From an uncultured Selenomonadales bacterium (lineage in GTDB: Bacteria; Bacillota; Negativicutes; Selenomonadales; Selenomonadaceae), in NCBI GenBank assembly GCA_947165405.1, contig CAMVAG010000002.1, positions 1 to 30,393 of the forward strand: a stretch of 30,393 nucleotides of DNA, given 5' to 3'. A program made the position numbers and the translations under genes. Positions 24,408 through 30,393 of the stretch are shown piece after piece (the stretch's first letter is position 1; every line of letters starts with the position of its first letter). The notes under the pieces are model-generated. The model searched no databases, was not told where the DNA came from, and saw only the letters and a program-made list of their open reading frames with translations.

Positions 24408-25265
24408 TTGAGATTGAAAAAATTTTTTGCGGCAATATGCGCAGCGGCTCTGCTTATGACCGGTTGCGGTTCGGACAGCAGCACCGAAAAAAAAGACCCC
24501 AACTCGCAAGCCACGATAAACAAAATCGGAATGATAGCCCACCTCAACGCAAGCGAAAAACAAATGGAAGAATACCTTTTCAAAATCCAAGAGAGGATGC
24601 GTGCAAAAGTCGTCAATCACATTCCCGTTTTCTACGACAACTTGAGCTTAATGGAAATGGGTTTGGAAGCGGGCAACGTCGACAAGATAAGCACTTACAA
24701 ATGCGTCGCCGATTATCTCATTGCGAATAACGACAAATTGGAAATCGCACACGACGATTGGATTGAAGAGCTTACCGATAATTTCTGCTTCGCCGTGAAG
24801 AAAGAGGACGCGCAACTCAAAGCAGACCTCGATAAAGTTATCGGCGAAATGAAAGCTGACGGCTCGCTCGACAAACTCGTTAGGGAATACGTTATAAACG
24901 TCGACAAAGGAAAAAATCCTCCGAAGATTGAACTTCCCAAAGTCGACGGCGCGGACACGATTAAAGTCGGTGTGACGGGTGACTTGCCGCCGCTTGACCT
25001 CGTGCTTGCAGACGGAACGCCCGCAGGATTCAACACCGCCTTGCTTGCAGAAATCGCCAAACGTCTCAACAAAAATATCGAACTCGTTCAAATCGACAGC
25101 GGTGCTCGTGCCGCCGCTTTGAATTCGGATCAAATCGACGTTATCTTTTGGGCGATTGTTCCCGCCAACGCCATTTTGCCTGCCGATATTGACAAGCCCG
25201 AAGGCATCGAATTGAGCGAACCTTATTTCAAAGACGACATCGCTCATATCAAACTTAAGCAATAA
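24408..25265 (+). CDS. Permuted SBP_bac_3-type lipoprotein, copy 1
   Basis: This 285-residue lipoprotein (LLMTGC, lipid on C20) is the first of six. Residues about 39-160 match the second half of amino-acid-binding proteins such as GlnH: VFYDNLSLMEMGLEAG, VADYLIANND, FCFAVKKED and LDKVIGEMKADGSLDKLVREY, the last being the normal C-terminal helix. After a linker (NVDKGKNPPKIELPKVDGA), residues about 180-285 match the normal first half: TIKVGVTGDLPPLDLV, GTPAGFNTALLAEIAKRLNK and the hinge strand ELSEPYFKDDIAHIKLK. So the two halves are swapped. Start TTG 24408 follows AAAGGAG by 10 bases; the open frame further upstream lacks a ribosome site. Ligand unknown. Confidence 0.88.
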   Translation: MRLKKFFAAICAAALLMTGCGSDSSTEKKDPNSQATINKIGMIAHLNASEKQMEEYLFKIQERMRAKVVNHIPVFYDNLSLMEMGLEAGNVDKISTYKCVADYLIANNDKLEIAHDDWIEELTDNFCFAVKKEDAQLKADLDKVIGEMKADGSLDKLVREYVINVDKGKNPPKIELPKVDGADTIKVGVTGDLPPLDLVLADGTPAGFNTALLAEIAKRLNKNIELVQIDSGARAAALNSDQIDVIFWAIVPANAILPADIDKPEGIELSEPYFKDDIAHIKLKQ

Positions 25266-25286
25266 ACTTTTTAAGGAGGTGTTCAA

Positions 25287-26147
25287 ATGAAGCTGAAAAA
25301 AATCGCCAAAGTTCTTTTGTCCTGCGTATTGGTCGGCGCATTGTTCACGGCTTGCGGCGGCGGCGGCGATAAACCCGGCAACAACTATTCCTACAAAGAA
25401 TGCACGGTCGGTATCTTGACGCATCTCAACTCGACCGAAGAAAGCATGGGCGAAGTTTTGACGAACATCGAAGAGGAAACCGGCGCGAAGAAACGCATAT
25501 ACAAGCCGAAATTTTTCGACAGCCTCAAGCTCATGCAGCTGGGCATTGAGTCCGGCAAAGTTGAAGAGGTAAGCATTTACAAGAGCGTTGCCGAATACCT
25601 CATCGCCAACAACGACAAGTTTGAAATCGTCAAACGCGACGCGCTGGACAAAATCGAATACAACTTCCACTTCGCCGTGAGGAAAGACGACGAGCAACTC
25701 AAAAACGACTTCGACAAAGCCCTAAGCGAAATGAAAGCAGACGGCACGCTTGACAAATTCCTCAACGATTATGTTACGAACGTCGACAAAGGACAAACTC
25801 CGCCGAAAGTCGAAATTCCTAAAGTCGAAGGCGCGCAAACGATTAAGGTAGGCATAACGGGTGACTTGCCTCCGCTCGATTTGATTCTTGCCGATAACAC
25901 GCCCGCCGGATTCAACACAGCCATTCTCGCCGAAATCGCCAAACGCAGCGGAAAAAATATTGAGCTTGTTCAAATTGAAACGGGAGCTCGTGCGGCGGCT
26001 TTGAACTCGAAACTTATCGACGTTATCTTTTGGGTAGTCGTTCCCTTAAGCGATAAAATTTCTGCCGACATCGACACGCCCGAAGGTCTCAAACTCACGG
26101 CTCCCTACTTCAAAGATAATCTTGCCACAATCAAACTTAAAAAATAA
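25287..26147 (+). CDS. Permuted SBP_bac_3-type lipoprotein, copy 2
   Basis: A 286-residue paralogue with lipobox LFTAC (C23). It has the same swapped order: the lobe 2-like half comes first (FFDSLKLMQLGIESGKVEEVSIYKSVAEYLIANND, about residues 73-107, then FHFAVRKDDEQLKNDFDKALSEMKADGTLDKF) and the lobe 1-like half last (IKVGITGDLPPLDLILADNT, GFNTAILAEIAKRSGKN, LKLTAPYFKDNLATIKLKK). AAGGAGG stands 8 bases before the ATG. The gene begins 21 bases after copy 1. Its first 80 bases are nearly identical to those of copies 3 and 4. Confidence 0.88.
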   Translation: MKLKKIAKVLLSCVLVGALFTACGGGGDKPGNNYSYKECTVGILTHLNSTEESMGEVLTNIEEETGAKKRIYKPKFFDSLKLMQLGIESGKVEEVSIYKSVAEYLIANNDKFEIVKRDALDKIEYNFHFAVRKDDEQLKNDFDKALSEMKADGTLDKFLNDYVTNVDKGQTPPKVEIPKVEGAQTIKVGITGDLPPLDLILADNTPAGFNTAILAEIAKRSGKNIELVQIETGARAAALNSKLIDVIFWVVVPLSDKISADIDTPEGLKLTAPYFKDNLATIKLKK

Positions 26148-26172
26148 AAAAAAATTTAACGGAGGTGTTCAA

Positions 26173-27066
26173 ATGAAACTGAAAAAAATCGCCAAAGTTC
26201 TTTTGTCCTGCGTAATGGCGGGCGCATTGTTCACGGGTTGCGGCGGCGGCGATACTCCTGCAAAAACCGACGGCGATAAACCCGCAGCCGGTTCTTCCGC
26301 GCCAATCAAGCTCGGCATGATAACCCCCCTTAATACCGACGAAACAACTTTGGGCGAACTCATCGACAAAGGCGCAGAGAAACTTGGCGACAAAGATATT
26401 AAGCACCTGCCCAAGTTCTACGACAACTTAAATACGATGCAACTGGCTGTTGAGGCGGGCGAAATCGAACAAATCAGTACATTTCAAAGCGTCGCAAATT
26501 ACCTGATTGCAAGCAACGACAAATATGAGCTTGTCGAAAATAAGAACTTGGAAAAAATCAACAGCGTATTCTGTTTCGCCGTGCGCAAGGAAGATACTCA
26601 ACTTAAAGCCGACCTTGATAAAGTTATCGGAGAGATGAAGTCCGACGGCTCGCTTGACAAGCTTACTAAAGAGTACGTTAACGACGTTAAAGCCGACAAC
26701 ATTCCGAAGGTCGAAATTCCGACGATTGACGGCGCGGAGACGATTAAAGTTGGTGTGATGGGTGACTTGCCGCCGCTCGATTTAATTTTGCCCGACAATT
26801 CGCCTGCAGGATTCAATACCGCTCTGCTTGCCGAAATTGCCAAACGTCTCAACAAAAACATTGAGATTGTTCAGATTGACGGCGGAGCGCGTGCGGCAGC
26901 GTTGAGTTCAAAGGTTATCGACGTCGTGTTCTGGGTAATCGTGCCCTTAGGCAATGATGATATTCCTTTAGAACACCTGTTCTTAGACATTGACAAACCC
27001 GAAGGCGTCGAACTTTCCGAGCCTTACTTCAAAGACAACGTTGCGCATCTCAAACTTAAGAAATAA
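26173..27066 (+). CDS. Permuted SBP_bac_3-type lipoprotein, copy 3
   Basis: A 297-residue paralogue, the longest of the six, with lipobox LFTGC (C23) and a linker rich in Pro, Ala and Lys behind it. The start is ATG 26173 after GGAGGTG; the longer frame upstream runs back into copy 2. It differs from the others near the end by an insertion (PLGNDDIPLEHLFLDID) just before the final hinge strand VELSEPYF, and its linker between the halves is shorter (VKADNIPKVEIPTIDGAE). Both features may alter the ligand or contacts with the permease. Confidence 0.88.
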   Translation: MKLKKIAKVLLSCVMAGALFTGCGGGDTPAKTDGDKPAAGSSAPIKLGMITPLNTDETTLGELIDKGAEKLGDKDIKHLPKFYDNLNTMQLAVEAGEIEQISTFQSVANYLIASNDKYELVENKNLEKINSVFCFAVRKEDTQLKADLDKVIGEMKSDGSLDKLTKEYVNDVKADNIPKVEIPTIDGAETIKVGVMGDLPPLDLILPDNSPAGFNTALLAEIAKRLNKNIEIVQIDGGARAAALSSKVIDVVFWVIVPLGNDDIPLEHLFLDIDKPEGVELSEPYFKDNVAHLKLKK

Positions 27067-27092
27067 AAAAATTTTAAACGGAGGTTTTCAAA

Positions 27093-27962
27093 ATGAAGTT
27101 CAAACGTATTGCAAAGGTTCTTTTGTCCTGCGTAATGGCGGGTGCATTGTTCACGGGTTGCGGCGGCGGAGGCGGCGATAAACCTGCTGCCGAAAAACCT
27201 GCCGCTTCGGGCGAAGTCAAACTCGGCATGATAACTCACCTCAACGTCACCGAAAAGAAAATGGATGATATTTTAAAGATGGTGGAAGAAGATTCAAAAG
27301 TTCCGCTCACCAATTTCACCGTCACTTACTACGACAGCTTGAAGCTTATGCAAATGGGTATCGAATCGGGCAGTATCGATCAGATGAGCCTTTATGCCAA
27401 CGTGGCAAATTATGTTATCGCCAACAACGACAAGTATGAAAGCGTAGGCGACTCGACGCTCAAAAATCTTTCCGATAGTTTCTGCTTCGCCATGCGCAAA
27501 GACGACACCGTGCTCAAAGACGAACTCAACAAAGCACTCGGCGAAATGAAATCCGACGGCTCGCTCGATAAACTCGTCAAGGAATACATCACCGACGTTG
27601 ACAAAGGGCAAGCTCCTCCCGCAATCGAAATTCCCATGACCGAAGGCGCAGACACGATTAAAGTCGGTGTGACGGGCGACCTTCCGCCGCTCGATTATGT
27701 CAACGCGGAAGGCAAAGCGGCAGGCTTCAATACCGCGCTCCTTGCCGAAATCGCAAAACGCAGCGGCAAAAATGTTGAAGTCGTTGACATCGACAGCGGT
27801 GCTCGTGCAAGCGCGTTGAGCTCCGGACAAATTGACGTTATCTTCTGGGTTGTCGTTCCCACTGTCAGTAAAGTTCCCGCCGACATAGACAAGCCCGAAG
27901 GCGTCGAACTTTCCGATCCTTACTTCAAGGACAACGTCGAACACCTCAAACTTAAAAAATAA
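27093..27962 (+). CDS. Permuted SBP_bac_3-type lipoprotein, copy 4
   Basis: A 289-residue paralogue with lipobox LFTGC (C23). First half: TYYDSLKLMQMGIESGSIDQMSLYANVANYVIANNDKY (about residues 70-107) and LGEMKSDGSLDKLVKEY. Second half: IKVGVTGDLPPLDYVNAEGK, AGFNTALLAEIAKRSGKN, SGARASALSSGQIDVIFW and VELSDPYFKDNVEHLKLKK. It is the copy closest to a generic family consensus and a good template for comparison with canonical proteins. GGAGG lies 9 bases before the ATG. Confidence 0.88.
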   Translation: MKFKRIAKVLLSCVMAGALFTGCGGGGGDKPAAEKPAASGEVKLGMITHLNVTEKKMDDILKMVEEDSKVPLTNFTVTYYDSLKLMQMGIESGSIDQMSLYANVANYVIANNDKYESVGDSTLKNLSDSFCFAMRKDDTVLKDELNKALGEMKSDGSLDKLVKEYITDVDKGQAPPAIEIPMTEGADTIKVGVTGDLPPLDYVNAEGKAAGFNTALLAEIAKRSGKNVEVVDIDSGARASALSSGQIDVIFWVVVPTVSKVPADIDKPEGVELSDPYFKDNVEHLKLKK

Positions 27963-27971
27963 GGAAGCAGT

Positions 27972-28781
27972 ATGAAGAAGTTTTTACCGCTCCTGCTGAT
28001 GATTCTTTTGCTTGCGACGGGTTGCGGCTCTGACGACGACAAAATTAAAATCGGCACGATTAAATATCTCAACGTGAGCGAGGAGGCTCTTTCTCAACTC
28101 TACGAAAAATCCCGCATGACCGACAGCGACAAGACAAAGTACAAGTATATTTTTTTCGATAACACAAATTCGATGATAGCGGCTCTTCAAGCGGGGCAAA
28201 TCGACGCGATGAGTATTTATGAATCCGTTGCAAATTACATTGCCGTTCTCAATAACAACGTTGAATGGACAATCGAGCAACCTGTATTGATTGACCTTTT
28301 CTGTTGTGCCATGCGCGAAGAAGACGCCGAGTTGAGGAACGAATTCAACTTTGCAATCAAAGAGATGACGGCCGACGGGACACTTGCCCGCTTTGTGAAG
28401 ACTTACATAAATGATTTCACTCGCAACGAAACGCCGTCCGTTATTTCTTTGCCGACCTTTTACAATGCACCGATGATTAGAATCGGCGTGACGGGTGATT
28501 TGCCGATGTTGGATTACATTCGCCCCGACGGTATGCCCGCAGGTTTTAATACGGCAGTCCTCGCCGAAGTCAGCAAGCGTATCGAAAAAAATTTTGTCTT
28601 GGTGCAAGTGGAAAGCGGAGCGCGAGCCGCCGCGTTGAGTTCCGAAGAAGTCGACGTTATCTTTTGGGCAGTGGTGCCTCAAACAGAAGGTGTACCGCCC
28701 GACTTCGACAAACCCGACGGCGTGATTTTCACTGAACCGTATTTTTCCGACGATATTGTTCACGTTAAATTGAGGAAATGA
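27972..28781 (+). CDS. Permuted SBP_bac_3-type lipoprotein, copy 5
   Basis: At 269 residues this is the shortest and most diverged copy. The signal peptide differs from copies 2-4 and the lipobox is LATGC (C18), with almost no linker behind it. The first half has IFFDNTNSMIAALQAGQIDAMSIYESVANYIA, and the predicted end of lobe 2 is ALARF-like (DGTLARFVKTYIND). The second half is IRIGVTGDLPMLDYIRPDGM, GFNTAVLAEVSKRIEKN and VIFTEPYFSDDIVHVKLRK. It starts 9 bases after copy 4 behind AAGGAAG. The GDLPPLD motif is GDLPMLD here. Confidence 0.88.
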   Translation: MKKFLPLLLMILLLATGCGSDDDKIKIGTIKYLNVSEEALSQLYEKSRMTDSDKTKYKYIFFDNTNSMIAALQAGQIDAMSIYESVANYIAVLNNNVEWTIEQPVLIDLFCCAMREEDAELRNEFNFAIKEMTADGTLARFVKTYINDFTRNETPSVISLPTFYNAPMIRIGVTGDLPMLDYIRPDGMPAGFNTAVLAEVSKRIEKNFVLVQVESGARAAALSSEEVDVIFWAVVPQTEGVPPDFDKPDGVIFTEPYFSDDIVHVKLRK

Positions 28782-28790
28782 GGTTACCGA

Positions 28791-29645
28791 ATGAAAAAAA
28801 TTTTTACATTGCTTATGATTTGTTCGTTGCTGCTGATTACGGGTTGCGGCGGCGGCGGCGAAGAAAAGAAACCTTCCGACGACGCGGGCAAGATTAAGCT
28901 GGGCATGATAACCCGACTGAACGCCAGCGAGGAAAATTTCGGCGAGTTCATGAAAAAAGTTGAGGAGACTCTTGACGTAAAAATTTCTTCGCACAAGCCG
29001 GTTTTCTTCGACACCCTGAACGCAATGCAGATGGCCTTGCAGTCAAAACAAATCGACGAGATAAGCACTTATCGGAGCGTGGCGCGCTACATGATAGCCA
29101 AAGACCCGCGCTATGAAGTTTTGAAAGACCATTCGCTGGAGTTCGTCGATTCGTTCTGCTTCGCTCTGCGCGACGACGAGACCGAGCTTAAAGATTCTTT
29201 GAACGCGGTTATCAAGGAAATGCAATCGGACGGAACGCTTGACCGCTTGACGAAAGAATATATCACCGACATAAAAGCCGACAGAGAACCGCCCTCCGTC
29301 GAGTTGCCGCACTTCGACGGCGCGGACACAATCAAAGTTGCCGTGACGGGTGACTTGCCTCCGCTTGACTACGTGAACGCGAACGGAAAAGCTGAAGGAT
29401 TCAACACGGCTGTCCTCGCCGAAATCGGAAACCGCATGTTGAAAAATATTGAACTCGTCCATATCGAAAGCGGTGCTCGTGCGGCGGCTTTGACTTCCAA
29501 ACAAGTTGACGTTGTCTTTTGGGCGATTGTTCCCGTCAGCGAAATTATTCCCTCCGACACCGACCAACCCGCCGGCGTCATTTTGACCGACCCTTACTTC
29601 AAAGACAAAATCGTCCACATGATTTTTAAGGAAGAGAAAAAATAA
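28791..29645 (+). CDS. Permuted SBP_bac_3-type lipoprotein, copy 6
   Basis: A 284-residue paralogue with lipobox LITGC (C19). First half: VFFDTLNAMQMALQSKQIDEISTYRSVARYMIAKDPRYEV and VIKEMQSDGTLDRLTKEY. Second half: IKVAVTGDLPPLDYVNANGK, GFNTAVLAEIGNRMLKN and VILTDPYFKDKIVHMIFKE. It is placed directly before the permease, four bases separating its stop from the permease ATG, so this copy is the most obvious direct partner. It follows copy 5 by nine bases, with GAGG upstream. Confidence 0.88.
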   Translation: MKKIFTLLMICSLLLITGCGGGGEEKKPSDDAGKIKLGMITRLNASEENFGEFMKKVEETLDVKISSHKPVFFDTLNAMQMALQSKQIDEISTYRSVARYMIAKDPRYEVLKDHSLEFVDSFCFALRDDETELKDSLNAVIKEMQSDGTLDRLTKEYITDIKADREPPSVELPHFDGADTIKVAVTGDLPPLDYVNANGKAEGFNTAVLAEIGNRMLKNIELVHIESGARAAALTSKQVDVVFWAIVPVSEIIPSDTDQPAGVILTDPYFKDKIVHMIFKEEKK

Positions 29646-29649
29646 GCTC

Positions 29650-30315
29650 ATGGAGTTCACAGATTTACTTTACAGAATTTTTATAAAAGACGGCGGCTGG
29701 TTGACAATCTTAAACGGGCTGTGGGTGACGGTGCAAATTTCCGCGCTGTCGCTCCTGCTCGGAACTTTGTTCGGCGCGTTGCTGTGTTTTTTTCGCGTCG
29801 GGAAGTTCAAGCCGCTCAAGGTCGTCGCGCAAGTTTACATCTCGATAATTCGCGGCTCGCCGGTTTTGATGTTGCTCATGCTTTTGTTTTACGGCGTGCT
29901 CGCTCGCACGGGATTGAGCCCTCTGCTCGTCGCGGTGGTTACGTTCTCAATGCACACGGCGGCTCACGTCGCGGAACTTTTGCGCTCGGCACTTTTGGCT
30001 CTGGACAAAGGGCAAGTCGAAGCGGCTCGGACTTTGGGCTTTTCAAAGTGGCAGGCGTTCAAACTCGTGACACTCCCGCAACTCGCACGAATCGCCAAGC
30101 CCGTCTATCAATCGACCGTCGTAAATTTGATTCAATGGACAAGCGTCGTCGGCTACGTCACGATAACCGATTTGACACGCGTCATTAACAACATTGCTTC
30201 GCGCACAATGCAACCGATGATTACAATCATGGGCGGCATGATAATTTATCTCGCGTTGAGTTATATTGTTTACGGCATTTTCCATTGGACGGAGCGGCGC
30301 AAGGTCAATGCTTAG
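29650..30315 (+). CDS. Amino-acid-type ABC transporter permease (HisM/GlnP family)
   Basis: This 221-residue inner-membrane protein has five predicted helices. It opens with GGWLTILNGLWVTVQISALSLLLGT, the usual N-terminus of the polar amino acid permease family, followed by ISIIRGSPVLMLLMLLFYG and the EAA loop EAARTLGFSKWQAFKLVTLPQ that contacts the ATPase. Such permeases often form homodimers or pair with a second permease. It is the last gene of the array and is probably in the same operon as the six binding proteins. No ATPase gene is in the 78 bases that remain. Confidence 0.93.
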   Translation: MEFTDLLYRIFIKDGGWLTILNGLWVTVQISALSLLLGTLFGALLCFFRVGKFKPLKVVAQVYISIIRGSPVLMLLMLLFYGVLARTGLSPLLVAVVTFSMHTAAHVAELLRSALLALDKGQVEAARTLGFSKWQAFKLVTLPQLARIAKPVYQSTVVNLIQWTSVVGYVTITDLTRVINNIASRTMQPMITIMGGMIIYLALSYIVYGIFHWTERRKVNA

Positions 30316-30348
30316 CAAAAGATTTTCACTGCGATTAAATTTTTAAAT

Positions 30349-30378
30349 CTACTTTCTTTGCATGCCCAAAGAAAGTAG
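30349..30378. repeat. Perfect 12-bp inverted repeat after the permease
   Basis: CTACTTTCTTTG (30349-30360) and CAAAGAAAGTAG (30367-30378) are perfect inverted arms around CATGCC. The following bases GCAAAGAAAGGGCACC repeat part of the right arm. There is no T-run, so it is not a standard terminator; it has the look of a dispersed repeat. A shorter similar stretch is at 9235-9250. The window ends inside it, so its extent is unknown. Confidence 0.6.
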
Positions 30379-30393
30379 CAAAGAAAGGGCACC

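Noticed and set aside
24648..25697. Antisense open frames across the solute-binding array (also 27294-27944, 27984-28994, 29043-29660)
   Set aside because: They repeat in each paralogue because the sense genes are paralogues; no ribosome sites or recognisable domains.

Overview
The window reads as chromosomal DNA of a diderm Firmicute, most likely a member of the Negativicutes (Selenomonas-like). The Firmicute side is suggested by a SCIFF-type six-cysteine peptide, strong GGAGG ribosome sites, frequent TTG starts, QueH, and an EF-G-like GTPase. The diderm side is suggested by several lipoproteins, an LPP20-type envelope protein and a large RTX protein without a Sec signal. This placement is inference from gene content only. 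Genes are densely packed, there is no non-coding stretch above 300 bases, and I see no rRNA, tRNA, CRISPR or transposase gene.

Layout. Positions 1-3700 (+) hold a polyprenyl diphosphate synthase, a 48-residue SCIFF precursor too short for most gene callers, glycogen branching enzyme glgB and a small membrane protein. Positions 3756-8165 (+) are one giant protein with three predicted glycosyltransferase modules (GT2, TPR, GT41, helical linker, GT41). An LPP20-like secreted protein and a hotdog thioesterase follow on the minus strand. The thioesterase is divergent from a YdcF-like membrane protein that is coupled to a small secreted protein. Positions 11040-15888 (-) hold an M16 metallopeptidase, dapA, and two small genes joined to dapA by ATGA overlaps. 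Positions 16035-18983 (+) encode an RTX-repeat protein with a zincin site. Then come a sulfate-binding lipoprotein (-), an 86-residue protein coupled to queH (+), an EF-G-like GTPase (-) and mreB (+).

The last 6 kb (24408-30315, +) is the most unusual part: six tandem paralogous lipoproteins followed by one amino-acid-type ABC permease. Each lipoprotein carries the two halves of a family 3 (type II) solute-binding protein in swapped order. The half that is normally C-terminal (lobe 2 plus the closing helix) comes first, and the half that is normally N-terminal (lobe 1) comes last. This looks like a natural circular permutation with the new ends at the hinge. The residues that classically anchor an alpha-amino acid also appear to be replaced in all six. 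No ATPase lies in the window.

Other points of note: a palindromic short repeat inserted in frame in the M16 peptidase gene, with a second copy forming that gene's 3' end; an orphan SCIFF precursor without its radical SAM maturase nearby; and back-to-back promoters whose -35 boxes lie inside one perfect palindrome.
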